This document shows, in pieces, positions 1 through 11,239 of a DNA stretch of 64,000 nt. The translations under genes were made by a program, and so were the position numbers. Origin of the DNA: Haberlea rhodopensis (Eukaryota > Streptophyta > Magnoliopsida > Lamiales > Gesneriaceae); the NCBI GenBank assembly GCA_907163345.1, contig CAJQUN010001138.1:37763-101762 (forward strand). Reading direction: 5' to 3'. Numbering within the stretch: position 1 is the stretch's first letter; each line of letters begins with the position of its first letter. Below the pieces are notes generated by a model. That model saw nothing but the letters and a program-made list of their open reading frames with translations. It did not search any database and was not told the DNA's origin.

Positions 1-450
1 CGCATGCATATCATGCAAGATAACTTGTAAATCTCGCACGTGCATCATCACTGACTTGGTGTCAACAATTTTTAAATCCATGAACTGTCCAACAATGAAT
101 TTCTTCATGCTGGCATCCTCGAAATTATACTTTCTTTCCAGATATTTTCATAGTTCCTTTGTTGTTTTCACAAGTCAATAAATATTATATAACGTATTGT
201 CTAACCCATTTAGGATGTAGTTCTTGCAAAGGAAGTCGTTTTGGTTCCAAGCATCAAGTGCAGCCCTCTTTTGGGACTCATCTTCTCATTCTTCAACTGT
301 ACGAGCATCATCGGTTCAGAACCTTTCCAAACTCAAAGTTGTCAAGTAAAACAACATATTTTATTGCCATATCTTGAAGTCATTCCCATTGAATTTATCT
401 AGCCTTTCTTCATGATGAATGGAAGTCGGCATTCCATTCGATGAAGCCAT
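1..450 (-). pseudogene. Ty1/copia gag fragment (partial, broken)
   Basis: The minus strand from the ATG at 450-448 reads as the N-terminal half of a plant copia gag (UBN2-type). It shows a start like MASSNGMPTSIHHEERLDKF, then a KMLFYLTTL block, an AALDAWN..DFLCKNYILNGLDNTLYNIY block and a KKFIVGQFMDLKIVDTKSV block. Stop codons interrupt the frame, for example just after the first FKIWQ. It runs off the left edge of the window, so the rest of the element lies outside. In the family this protein forms the virus-like particle. Frame breaks make it a dead copy. Confidence 0.75.
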
Positions 451-1010
451 TTGTTACAATTATCATTTTAATATTGTAGGAATCTTAGAGGGGCGTGTAT
501 CTTTGGGTAATATCAATCAATGTGAGAAATGACTTTGTCTCGCTATGATGCTTATGGTTACAATGACAATTCGTTTCCCAATATATAACGACTATGATTT
601 GTGATAGGAGCACATCAAATAACAAATCCTCAAACCACAAAGGTTTAAAGGTACTCTACAAAGAAATGAGATGTACAAGATGAATATGCAGATGATTTGC
701 TGTCAAATCTATGATTTAATCTTGTTAAAATGTATTTAATTCTGAAGGGAGCTGTTCTATATATAGTGCATAATTAGATGCCACAAAAATACACCACATG
801 GATGCATTTTTCCATGAAAAGTGCATCTATATGCCCAAGGGTACACAACCCTTCATAAAATCTGGGCGCATAGTCGCAGCATGTGTTGCGCCTATGCACA
901 ACACACTTTGCCTGAAAAGTTTTTCCAAGCAGAGGGCGTCTAGGCGCCACTAAGGAGGCGCCCTGTTGACCGGGTTTTTCTCGGGCAGCTTCGTTGTCCC
1001 GGATTTTCAT
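451..1010 (-). other. Probable leader/LTR side of the copia fragment
   Basis: This sequence lies upstream of the gag start on the minus strand. It contains a TATA-like run (TATATATAG on the minus strand, about 757-765) followed by an AT-rich leader. No second LTR is visible to fix the ends, so the LTR assignment is inference. The 774-1010 part is somewhat more GC-rich and has no recognisable coding content. Confidence 0.35.
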
Positions 1011-1363
1011 CGTTTGTTTTTTTTTTTTTCATTTTTACATGCTTAATTTCAATTCATTACGTATATTTTTCCAAAAAATAGTTGGGTAAAATGGATAAAA
1101 TTTGGCTCCAATCCATTGGCATGGTTTTATTAGCTTTCACTCGTAAAACCCTTCAAATTTTTTTTTTTTTTGGAACGTTAAACCCCTTCAAATTTTACAA
1201 CCGCCAAAATGTATATTTTACGACTACTCTTTAGATGTAAATAAATATTAATATTTGATTTATAAAGGTCAATGTAACGATTGAAGAAGGTGAAGTTGAT
1301 TACTAAAAATTCAAAAAAAATCGTATTGAAATGATTGAAAAATAGTGTTTGTGACTTTGGGTC

Positions 1364-1467
1364 GTTATATGTGTTTGATTATCATGGTTACAAGGAAGTT
1401 CAATTATTGAGAGAAGTTATATGTGTTTGATTATCATGGTTACAAGGAAGTTCAATTATTGAGAGAA
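1364..1467. repeat. 52-bp tandem duplication, 2 copies
   Basis: The unit beginning GTTATATGTGTTTGATTATC occurs at 1364-1415 and again at 1416-1467, essentially identical. It is a simple recent tandem duplication in non-coding DNA. Confidence 0.9.
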
Positions 1468-1880
1468 GATTATTTGATAACAACTGCTCATATTAGAAGA
1501 GCGATTTAAATTTGATGTTCGAGCTGTTGTATGATTTAAAATTTTGAACTGTATTGTTACCATCAGCTATAGATTTTGATAAAACGACAAACATTTTATC
1601 CTGCAACTATATATCAACTAGCATTTTTTAATATATATAGTAAAATAAGTATATTAAAAAAAGAAATAAAATCAAATATAACAAATCAAGTTTCTATAAT
1701 TTAAAAACCTATAGTAAGTTAAGTTCAAAGTCTATTGTATATTTTTTTTATATTTATAAAATAAGTTCGTTTATTTGGTTGGGTTTTTTTTAATCTAAAC
1801 TTTAAAGTAAATTATATATAGACTATTTCTAGTGAACGATTACAATTCACTCGTATAGTTTAAAAATAAATAATAACATC

Positions 1881-1924
1881 AACCTCACTACTATATAATT
1901 TTAACCTCACTACTATATAATTTT
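1881..1924. repeat. 22-bp tandem duplication, 2 copies
   Basis: The unit AACCTCACTACTATATAATT followed by TT occurs at 1881-1902 and at 1903-1924. Confidence 0.9.
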
Positions 1925-2654
1925 AAGTCAAATCATATTGAGATATTTTACATATATTTGTTAGAAACTAGAGCGAGTGAATTTGTAATACAACTATTAT
2001 ACAGGGGGTCATCCGTTATTGTTCGAACTAGATGTCAAAAATTGTAATAAAACTATTACATGGGGGAGACAGCTGTGCTTGTTTCAATTTTAAATGAAAC
2101 CAATTTTTTCGGTTTCGTTAATTTTAAAACCGACCCTTACCACAATCACATGAGATCTCCCATATTGTTCATGTTCTCACAATATCCCAATTGTCGAGGT
2201 ATGAACTGCTGCCTCTGCTGCACAGCCCTTTCAGAAATCTCCCTCTATCATTCCTGAAGTCCGGCTGTCCTCCTAAGCATTGGCCCTTAGCAATTTCCTG
2301 AAATTTCCAACCTGACACATTTTTGTAGAAAAATCACTAACCTCACAATAAACTTGATCCCAAGCAAGTAATGTTTCCATACTAGTAGACAATGGACCAC
2401 TGCAGAAAATATACACAAAGAATTATAAGGATTCAATCAAATAAATAATCATCAAATCATAGGTTCAAAACAAAGGATTGCCTAGCCTCGACCGTCCCCT
2501 TGCCTTCAACTTTTGAGACTGCTGAATTTCTCATGTAGCAGTGCTCATCATTTACCGGCTGATATGTCTTGAACATCAATTTGTTGGCGTTTCACATATA
2601 AAACATCAAACTTTCGTTTCACCTTCGAAGTTTGCAAAACATGCAACAACTAAC

Positions 2655-2762
2655 ATCACAAGTTTCAGACCATAGAAACTTAACCCCTTTCTGGATCAGC
2701 TGTATCAATGGCTTAGCGATCTTGGAGAAACCCTCTATAAATCGATTTTGGTTGTATTTTTG
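2655..2762 (-). pseudogene. Ty3/gypsy pol fragment (RT/RNase H junction)
   Basis: About 36 codons on the minus strand contain NRFIEGFSKIAKPLIQLIQK followed by GVKFLWSE. This is the conserved gypsy segment at the end of the reverse transcriptase, where RNase H begins. The flanking frame has no recognisable RT core, so only a scrap of an old element survives. LTRs are not seen. Confidence 0.6.
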
Positions 2763-3163
2763 TATAATCCTAAGGAATCCAGTAAAAGTGCAAGACTTGC
2801 TCGAAAAACCCCATATATCGACTGAAAGGTGGAAACGGAATGAAACGTGACAAGTCATTGGTTCTAAAGTGACCACTTTTCGTAAAAACTTCATAATTAA
2901 TTCATACAACATCCAAATGACCTGATTCCAGTAGGAGAATTTACATAACTAAAAATGCAACAAGGCCCAATAACCCACGCACATGCGTAGAGATCCATTG
3001 TACTTCTTTTGAAAGAGCACTGATGTACCATACGAGGAGTTCGATGGCAACAATGATAGACTAAAAACCGATACAAAACATCAATTTTGCTCAGTTTTTC
3101 TGTCCGTTCAAATTGGTTCAATACCTGCTCGACCCTAGCAAACAGTACATATAGGAACTATAT

Positions 3164-4011
3164 CAGTGTTTTCAAAATCGGACCGGACATAAAATCGGTG
3201 CCCTTACTGGTTACAGGTTCGATCGGTTCAACCGGTTAAACCACTGGTTCAACCGATGTGACGTCAGCATGATGTAATATCTATATTTAATTTTTGTAAA
3301 ATATTTATAAGATGTATTTGCAAAAGTTTCAAACCTTCATAATAATAAAAGAAATATCATTGTAGTAATATAACATGGAGACCAATATTTTACACACTCT
3401 TTCAATAATTTCATCTATTTAAGTTTATAACTATATTTTTGTAAATATAAACTTTATATAAAAAAGAATTAATTACAAATACACTAATTAGTCATGTATA
3501 CACCAAATCTGTATTATATCATTCAATAATGAGCTACTATATTATTACAAATATTTTAGTATTGATTATCAAAATTAAGAGATTTTTATTTTTTGATACA
3601 ATATATTACTTTTTGCATTTATATATAAGACTGATACAAATATCAAAAATATATAATGGGTAAATGTTAAAACTCTTAGTTTTATGGAGTTGATGCAAAC
3701 AAAATTAAATCTAATATATATAAATAAACTACATGAAACCTCTAATCATGGCTGTAACATTTTATTTAGGTATTTAGGAAGGAATGATAAAACTTAAAAG
3801 GGATGATAACAAAATAAAAAATGGAAAACTAAAAAAAAAAAAAAGAGTTTTTAGCGGTTCAACCCTGTCGATCGGCTACCGGTTGACCGGTTTTTGACCG
3901 GTTCTCACCGATTTTTTACATTGCCGATTTTATTTGGTTAACCGGCCCAGACCAAGCACCGGTCACCGGTTGGACCGGCCGGTCCGGTCCGGGCCGGTTT
4001 TAAAAACATTG
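3164..4011. mobile_element. Non-autonomous hAT element (MITE-like)
   Basis: An 848-bp element is flanked by an 8-bp direct repeat, AACTATAT, at 3156-3163 and 4012-4019. Its ends are imperfect inverted repeats (left CAGTGTTTTCAAAATCGG, right end reverse-complemented CAATGTTTTTAAAACCGG). Both subterminal regions are packed with ACCGGT/CCGGTT motifs around an AT-rich, non-coding core. The 8-bp TSD and the CA(G/A)TG start fit the hAT superfamily. Confidence 0.85.
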
Positions 4012-4613
4012 AACTATATAATAACAAATAATTAAAACACAGATATTGATGATATTGTCCTGTGTTCTTTATCATCATCAATCAAAGATATTTTAGGCCT
4101 CGGGATTGCCAAATGCTTTCACTTTAATGGCTTTGAATAATCCACTTAACTTTAGCAGAATATTTCATATATTTTTTAATGGCCCATAACGCCATTACCA
4201 TATCTAGACCTCCACAAAAGGACTACGTGCCTACGTCTCCGCTTTTACTTTGGCAGAATCTTACAGTGTATTACTATATGGATATGTTTGGGACTAAATT
4301 CATTTTTAGTTCGGTATATTTGTTCTGTCTGTGATTTTGATTTTTATAGTTTCAAATCTATAATTTTAGTTATTTATATTTCTTGTACCAACGATTTCGA
4401 TCTTTTATCAGGTATCTTTGTGGGTTTTGGTTCCTTGCTTGGTTTTTCTTTGGGGGTAGTCGGGTGGTTTGATAGGGGATTAGGTAGAGATGGTTGTTCG
4501 GTGGTGTTGCTGGAGGAGGAATTGGACTCGGCGGAAGTCTAGGTGGAGATGATGGAGGTGGTGGTGGTCTCTGTGTGTGTCTTGGAACCGGGTGCAATTT
4601 TGGTGGAGGGATT
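4012..4613. other. Pre-insertion flank of the Athila element, glycine-rich frame
   Basis: No gene is recognised. The last 130 bp (from about 4488) are G-rich and encode a plus-strand glycine-rich frame. If the 14-kb Athila element and one TSD copy are removed, this frame continues without a stop into 18648-19034. It may be part of an old host gene or TE frame; the function is unknown. A proline-rich frame on the opposite strand is its shadow. Confidence 0.35.
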
Positions 4614-5285
4614 TGATAATCGCAAGAACAGAAGTTTAAATTATGAATATCACCACTCTTATGCATCTTTACCCTTTTTTTTATAAGCTAATACATAGGC
4701 CAAACTACAAGCTAATAAAAACATACTTGATTTATGTATGCAAGTGACTAATACAATGGAGAAGAGTGGGCAAGTGAGCTTATACTTGAGTTAATGTATA
4801 ACTTAGCTATTGTGGGATTACATTTATTGGATCTATAATTTGTTCATGACACTTGTTTATGACCACAAGCGCACGTTCGCTGCTTTGTTGAGTATGAAAT
4901 GTCTAGGGATTGAACTTGTTCCACTGTTAACTTTTCACCACCTTTCATTACTATGCATGTTTAAAATTGATTGAGAGGATGACAAGTTAGTGTGTTATGA
5001 AGCTATGAGCCAACAAAAAGATTGTAGTTTTGTCTGATTTACTCGAGGTCAAGTAAAGATTAAGTATGTGGGAGTTTGATGTGGCTAGAAATATACACAT
5101 CTATTACGTTTAATTGTCTATGATTTGGTATGTTTTGATAGTTAATTTGATACATATGCTACCTAATCATATATTTGTGTAAATGTACGTGGAATCAAAG
5201 ATATCAAGCTAACAATGGCGAATAAGAAACAAGAAATGCATGGAGTTGAGAAGAGATCAAAGTAGACCAAGAAAAATCATAAAAG

Positions 5286-5466
5286 TTGACTGAGGCACGC
5301 GATTGATCGACCAGAAGAGCTCGATCGATCGAGCATGGCAGAAAAATCACACAACAAAAGGTTGGTCTTACCGATCGATCACCGAGGTTGGGCGACCGAC
5401 CGCCGAGCTAAAAATTATGGAAAAAAATAACTAGCGATCGATCGATGGCTTGTGCCGATCGCTCGC
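5286..5466. repeat. GATCGATC palindrome cluster in the 5' LTR
   Basis: Several motifs occur: CTCGATCGATCGAG, CCGATCGATCACC, GCGATCGATCGATGG and degenerate GCGACCGACCGCC. They lie about 75-260 bp upstream of the LTR TATA box. Equivalent clusters lie in the 3' LTR (17398-17570) and in unrelated elements at 8215-8350, 8814-8980 and 14405-14625. Confidence 0.85.
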
Positions 5467-5541
5467 CAGAGGAGTTCGAGTAAAATTAAAAGACTTGATT
5501 TCTTTTCATCATACAATGACTCTAGCCTCTTCCTCTTCCTC

Positions 5542-5550
5542 CTATAAATA
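5542..5550 (+). promoter_or_regulatory. LTR TATA box
   Basis: CTATAAATA in the 5' LTR is followed by a C-rich short leader (CCCCTCAACC). The same box is conserved in the 3' LTR at 17641-17649, which supports it as the U3 core promoter. Confidence 0.65.
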
Positions 5551-6540
5551 CCCCTCAACCATCAGACCTTGGGAGACACTTTTTACATACTTTTGCATAA
5601 TTTTCATAGATAATTCATATCTAGTTCATCATAGTTCGAAGGCGACGACGAAGATCGAACGGGCGTGACAACCTCGACAAGTGACGATCTACATAGTTTG
5701 TCTAGTTTGTTTTCTTTTATGGTTTTTATATTGAATTTGATGGTTTTTAATTTAGTCATTAGTGGCTAATCACCTTTTTTGATTCTTGGTTAAGGAAGAT
5801 AATACATTGTGATTTATTTTTCTTATGAAATGTGCTTTTTAATCAATTTTTTAATGAGTATTGATTGTTTTTCTATACTTGATTGATATGATTGTTGTGT
5901 CTAATTATTGGATTGATCATCTAGTAATTGTGCATACAATCTAACGTTTGTTATATGAAGCAACTAAGATTAATAATTTTACGCGTGTGAGATTGTTAAA
6001 TCCTTAGGAAAAACATTCAACTAGATTAAATATAGACGCGTTGATTATATTGTCTAGCTTCGTTTTTCTCACTAGTTTATGAATCTGTCATCTTTTAATC
6101 TTAATCGCGTGTATTTTGGTTAATTAATTGATAATGGTTAGAATCGAACGCATGAGCTACCTAACTACGATTAAGGTGAGATATGAATTAATTTTCCAAG
6201 GCGGATATTCATATGCAAATTGAACCTTTATGAGAATTGATGATTAAGATAATAAATCCAATTGTAAAGTCAATCGAAAGCCAAACATCGCTTTTCTCAT
6301 AATTTAATCAATTTTATTTTACTTTTGCATGTTAATTAATTCATAGTCTTCTTAGATTTTTTGCATCATGATATTAGTTTAATTGATTTTAAAATCCCCC
6401 TTTTTAATAATTGTTTGCATAATTAACACAAAAATACATATTTCCTCGTGGGATCGATCTCTACTCACGCTACTACATACTTATTGATATTAACTTGAGA
6501 ATTTTTAATTTGGGCGTACGCGATAAATGCTACCAAATTT

Positions 6541-6556
6541 TGGCGCCGTTGCCGGG
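6541..6556 (+). other. Primer-binding site of the Athila-like element
   Basis: TGGCGCCGTTGCCGGG lies 5 bp after the 5' LTR end. This is the classic Athila/Tat-type primer-binding site, complementary to the 3' end of a tRNA (usually given as tRNA-Asp). Confidence 0.85.
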
Positions 6557-6625
6557 AAAGACATTGTTTATTTTTTGTGATAATTATTTTTTTTTACTAT
6601 CACGCACTACTACTTTGGTTTGTTA

Positions 6626-7046
6626 ATGAGTACAGGTGAACTCTCCGAGCACGAAGAAAATTTCCAATATGATAATGAGATTGAGAGGACACTACATAAG
6701 AGGAGAAGAGAAGCTAGGCGATTGGAAGAAGAAGAAGAGAGGAACACGGTGGCTGCGAATAAAAGCTTGAGACAATTGGCAAATCCTATCTTGGATCAAC
6801 AACATCTTTGCATCACTTTCCCTGCTCTTGCTAATAATGTAAAAGTCGAACTTAAATCTGGTTTAATTCATTTGTTGCCTGCTTTTCATGGTCTTGCAGG
6901 TGAGAACCCCCACAAGCATTTGATGGAATTTCACGTGGTGTGCACTACTATGAAGCCGACTGGCGTAATGTAGGAGCAAATTAAATTGCGAGCTTTTCCA
7001 TTCTCTTTGAAGGATGCTGCTAAAGATTGGCTCTTCTACCTAGGTT
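6626..7046 (+). pseudogene. Athila-like gag, truncated
   Basis: From the ATG at 6626 the frame reads an acidic/basic N-terminus with a charged LHKRRREARRLEEEEER stretch. It then shows a plant gypsy gag start (SGLIHLLPAFHGLAGENPHK, then HLMEFHVVC) and, after an in-frame TAG at 6971-6973, the typical continuation IKLRAFPFSLKDAAKDWLFY. The gene is cut off at about 7046 by the inserted minus-strand LTR fragment. Gag builds the particle that packages element RNA. With a nonsense codon and a truncation, it cannot be functional here. Confidence 0.82.
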
Positions 7047-8214
7047 AGCCATGATGTACATACAGTTCACCAGAATATACATGTTAACACAAATCATAGC
7101 ATACAACAACATATAACAAGCAGAACATATCCCTCAGTGCACCTATACTCCACTAGGTAGTTTACCCAAATCAGGTTTTAGCTCTGATACCACTAATGCA
7201 AGACCCTCACTATCTTAAACCATTTTTCATGATAATATAAACATATGTATATTATGTACTATAGAGTTGAGTCGATTCATTTTACAATCAGTTGTATTCA
7301 TTCATTACATGTCATAACTAAATACAACTCAAATTAGACATGTTTTCTCGGTTTCTCTAATCAACTACTCTATCATCATCAATATAGCACAATGGACCCA
7401 CAATCCTGGCTTCCCTCGCCCAAAAGTGTCCCTACAGAACAACCAACAAAATACGATGAACACCATTGTATTATGTATCACATATCAACAAAATACATGT
7501 AATAAATATTCTAATACAGTAGCTATAAAAACTCCCTATATGTCATTTCTATATCGTGTTCTTCAAGTTGTTCATGTAGCATACTCAATCATAATATAAT
7601 TTCTAACAATTATATACAATGCATATGTCATGACATATCAAAATCTCATCTCGATCATATCATGATCATCGTCTCACACTCATTTCAATCTCAATCCAGT
7701 GAATACCATTTCCTCATTTTTTTCCATGGCTGCGTATAATATCATCACTCCCTATATGAGTAGCACATATAGCATTGCTATTACACCCCATATGATCCCA
7801 TCATATGAGTAGCCAATATATATTACATTTCAACTCCATATACGAGTCTCAGATATTCTATTACTGCACGCCTCTCATCAATACACAATCACGCCTCAAT
7901 GCGTTGGTATTCACCAAATCCACTTCATACATAAGCACAAATATGTATGAATGCAAAATAAAAGTTCGTATGTCCCACGTACCTGATAATCTCCAAAAGA
8001 GGTAGAGCGACCACAAGTAATAAACTTTCACCTCGTTCGATGTCCGGTCGTATGTGACGGCTCTACACACACATAAGATATTAGAATCATGCTATATTTC
8101 TTATTATCAACATTCTTTATCACTTTTAGATGAATATATACAATATCCTACATCTATCCATGCTACAAATCAACAAAATACAAGACATGTAAAAAAATCC
8201 CATTTGCCGCCTAC

Positions 8215-8350
8215 CGATCGATCGGTAAAAACCACCGATCGATCGCTAAGCCTTCCTCGATTGATCGCCCAATATACTCGATCGATTACTGCAGAAATTT
8301 TGATTTCCATCAACCGATCGATCTGCGCAATCTACCGATCGATCGGTGAG
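8215..8350. repeat. GATCGATC palindrome cluster in the minus-strand LTR
   Basis: Motifs include two copies of ACCGATCGATCGGT plus CACCGATCGATCGCT, CTCGATTGATCGCC, CTCGATCGATT and CAACCGATCGATC, spaced about 20-40 bp apart. The flank bases (ACC...GGT) differ from the GGC...GCC type in the hAT and the 14.4-kb cluster. Confidence 0.85.
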
Positions 8351-8813
8351 TCATGTTATGCGCAAATTCGTCCCTTTTCACCATTTTTTTCACCTTCTTC
8401 CATTCTTACTCATAATTAGCTCATGATATATGAACTCACTCATACATACAACATCAACACTTCATAACTTACCTCTATACTTCTTTCACATAAGATTTCA
8501 TCAATTCTAACCACAAGTTACCACAATTTATCAAAACACACCTCAACACACCAAAAACTTACACCATATAAAAACAAATAATTTCTCTTTCTTAAACATA
8601 TGTGGAAGTAGAGATGTCAAACGGAGCGGACGGCACGAGGCACGGCACGACGCGGAGCGGCACGGCACGGCACGTTTTGCTACAGTGCCGTGCCGTGCCA
8701 AGCACGGCCCGGAGTATGGGCCGTGCCGGGCCAAGCCATGCCAGCCCGTGGGCTGGCACGGCACGGGCTGGCACGGCACGGCACGACACTGTTCCTGTTT
8801 TTTTTTTTTACCA

Positions 8814-8980
8814 GGCGATCGATCGCCACATAAATGGAGATCGATTGCCTATAGGCAGTAAGCAAAATACAGGGGTGGCGATCGATCGCCACAAAAAAGG
8901 CGATCGATCGCCTAGAGGCAGTAAGCAAAATGCAGGGGTGGCGATCGACCGCCACAAAAATGGCGATCGATCGCCAATGT
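8814..8980. repeat. 63-bp tandem repeat with GGCGATCGATCGCC palindromes
   Basis: Units begin at 8814, 8877 and 8940 (the third is truncated). Each contains one or two GGCGATCGATCGCC-like palindromes and, in the first two, GGCAGTAAGCAAAATRCAGG. The block sits where the first half of a hAT transposase gene would be expected. In one frame it encodes a repeated 21-residue AIDRHK.GDRSP-type peptide. I see no evidence that this peptide is made. Confidence 0.9.
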
Positions 8981-9016
8981 CCAACGGTAAAAAATATAGC
9001 CGTTCAACGGCTTTTT

Positions 9017-10267
9017 AAAATCTTCTCTATTTCATTTGATAATGCAACTAATAATACTACTGCAATTACTATATTAAAAACTTATTTGAAACCAATTTTA
9101 AATGGTGATCTTTTTCATATTCGTTGTGCATGTCATATTTTAAATTTGTGTGTGCAAGATGGGTTGAAACCACTTGAGCTTCATTTAGAAAAAATAAAGA
9201 CTACTCTTAAATTTCTTAATGGTTCAGTTGCTAGAAAACAAGACTTCAAAAGTTTATGTATTTCTCATGGTATGAATTATAAAGATTTTCCTTATGATGT
9301 TCCTAATAGGTGGAATTCTACATATTTAATGTTGCAAGCATGTTTACCTTATAGAAATGTGATCACTTTATTTTTTAATGAAAGGATGGCCGAACATTTT
9401 CATATTGAAGAAACTGATTGGGAAATTGCTTCTAATATTTGTAATTTTTTAGAACCGTTTTACGATGCTACCAATTTATTTTCGGGCTGTTATTATCCAA
9501 CTTCTTCAATATTTTTGAATAAAATTTATGAAATTAGTGAATGTTTTGCATTACATAGATCTGATCCGTTTTTTACAGGTATTGTCGAACCAATGGAGTA
9601 TAAATTTAAAAAATACTGGAAAACTATTTCTATGTTGAATTGCTTGGCATCAATTCTGGATCCTAGATTAAAATTATATAGTGTAGAAATTATAATAGAA
9701 TCTTATTACACCAACATGGCTTATGAGAATATTAATATTAATCAAGAGAAAGAGTGCATTAATAAATGTTTGTTTGCTTTGTTTTCTTTATATGATTCGT
9801 TACATAATTCTAGAGCAACTCCAGTAGGAGAAAGTGGTAGTAGTGGTGGTAGTAGTGGTAAGGGTTCTGTGTGGACAATGTTAAGAAGAAGACAAGACAC
9901 TACTTCCGCTTCTTCTAGTTCTAATACATCTTCATTTACTGAGCTTCAGTTATATCTAAACCAAGTCATAAATTTCAGTGAACAAGAATTAGAAACTTTT
10001 GATGTTTTGGCATGGTGGAAAGACAATGCTAGACTTTGACCAGTACTTTCCATAATGGCACGTGATCTACTAACTCCTCCGATATCCACAGTTCCATCGG
10101 AGTCTTGTTTTAGTGCAGGTGGAAGAGTCATTGATGAAAAACGAAGTAGAATGAAACCAAACACTGTGGAGATGTGTATTCTTTTAAAGGATTGGTTGGA
10201 TGCTGATAGCCGCTTACAAGGTTTGGGAGGACATGATGTTTCTTCGGATGAAAATGAAGAAAATTAG
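9017..10267 (+). pseudogene. hAT transposase, C-terminal half with one nonsense codon
   Basis: The frame starts in KIFSISFDNATNNTTAI, the hAT catalytic-core entry with the first conserved Asp. It continues through FHIRCACHILNLCVQDGL and PNRWNSTYLML (the conserved RWNST block) to the C-terminal dimerisation domain with WWKDNARL...LSIMARDLL...STVPSESCFSAGGRVID. A TGA at 10037-10039 interrupts that last domain in the same frame. The normal N-terminal BED zinc finger and DNA-binding region are missing and are replaced by the 63-bp repeat block. The family excises and reinserts DNA with 8-bp TSDs. This copy could not make a full enzyme. Apart from the single stop, the remaining frame is well kept. 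Confidence 0.9.
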
Positions 10268-10666
10268 CATATTTTTTAAACTCTTTTGTAATTTATTATT
10301 TTCTTTTGTTCAATGTAATTTGTAGTTTTTCAATTCGTAGTCAATAAATTTTGATTTTATAAGTATATTGTGCCAATCTATATTTATATATAATATTATT
10401 ATATATAAATAAATAAAATTAAACAAATAAAAAATAAAAAAAAATAAAAAAAAAATAAATTGATTTGGGCCGTGCCAGCACGGCACGGCCCATAAGCCAC
10501 GGGCCTATGGGCCGTGCCGGGCCACCCAAATAAGGAGACGGGCCGTGCCAGGCACGACCCGTCTCCTTAAAGGGTCGTGCCAGCCCGGCACGGAACAGTG
10601 CCGGGCGGCAAGGATTTACGGGCCGTGCCGGGCCGGCACGGCCCGTTTGACATCTATATGTGGAAG

Positions 10667-11160
10667 GTAAAAATGACTTACCCAAAGCTTTCATGAACTT
10701 TGATACAAAATTTGATGAAGAGTTGGTCCAGAATCAGAAATGGAAGAGAAGAGAAATGGGGTTTTTTTGAGTTTGATCGTTATCTTTTTCAAAAATCAGA
10801 TTTGGGGATTTAACATTTGCAAGTTAATCCTTGAGGTTTACACAACATATCAGTTTGACCCTCTCTCAATTACAAGTTACTCCTTTATCATCTTGTGTTT
10901 GCAATTGAGTCCCTTCTCTTTTATTCTCATCCCCCACATCACTATACATATGCCACTTCAAACATCAATTTCATAGTTTACTATGCATTACCTCACTTAA
11001 CCTCACTTACTTCACCAAATCATATGATACTTAAAGCTTAGATGCATATGCGATATCAAAATCCATTTATTACTCATTTCATTCTTTTTGTGTATTATTA
11101 TCTTATCATGCACATAAATAAAACATCTTTCATATGTTAATTAAGTCACGTCAGATGGAC
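10667..11160 (-). other. Start of the minus-strand LTR (U3 side), non-coding
   Basis: This is the remainder of the minus-strand LTR on the far side of the hAT. It holds AT-rich sequence and a C/T-rich stretch (10850-10960). No gene is seen; the right edge is approximate. Confidence 0.45.
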
Positions 11161-11239
11161 TATCACACCACCCAAGCACGAGGAGATGAAAGAAGAAAAA
11201 GGACACAAAGAAGGATAGCGATGAGATCATTCAAGAAGA

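Larger units (their letters stand above)
1011..2600. other. AT-rich intergenic stretch, no gene seen
   Basis: I see no gene or recognisable element here. The stretch has long A/T runs and two short tandem duplications, listed separately. Short open frames have no recognisable similarity. Confidence 0.5.
4614..6535 (+). repeat. 5' LTR of the Athila-like element
   Basis: It starts TGATAATCGC after the GGATT TSD and ends ...TACCA. It matches 16700-18642 along its length with many substitutions and small indels. It holds a cluster of GATCGATC palindromes (5286-5466), a TATA box (5542-5550) and a downstream AT-rich U5-like part. Confidence 0.88.
8609..10658 (+). mobile_element. hAT transposon (Ac-like), internally rearranged
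   Basis: A 2,050-bp element is flanked by a perfect 8-bp TSD, TGTGGAAG, at 8601-8608 and 10659-10666. The 16-bp terminal inverted repeats start TAGAGATGTCAAACGG (left) and, reverse-complemented, TATAGATGTCAAACGG (right). Both ends carry dense GGCACGGCACG / GGGCCGTGCC subterminal repeats, as expected for transposase-binding arrays. Inside are a three-copy 63-bp repeat and the C-terminal half of a transposase. The exact TSD and near-identical TIRs suggest it inserted fairly recently into the older LTR fragment. Confidence 0.93.
7047..11160 (-). mobile_element. Fragment of a minus-strand LTR retrotransposon (LTR + PBS), split by a hAT
   Basis: Reading the minus strand, an LTR of about 1.9 kb (excluding the hAT) ends with ...GGGTCTTGCA at 7197. 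It is followed after four bases by a primer-binding site, TGGTATCAGAGC (7192-7181), complementary to initiator tRNA-Met. About 130 bp of leader follow before the sequence returns to Athila gag. The right boundary near 11160 is approximate. The LTR has its own GATCGATC cluster (8215-8350). It resembles the 13823-15497 remnant in layout. No coding region or second LTR remains. Confidence 0.65.

Noticed and set aside
4370..4666. Proline-rich minus-strand frame
   Set aside because: It is the complement of a G-rich tract, crosses the start of the Athila LTR and has no extensin-type SPPPP pattern or signal peptide.
8543..9018. Overlapping long frames on both strands rich in GTARH / RAVP-type repeats
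   Set aside because: They are by-products of the GC-rich hAT subterminal repeats and the 63-bp palindromic repeat; no codon bias or known domain.
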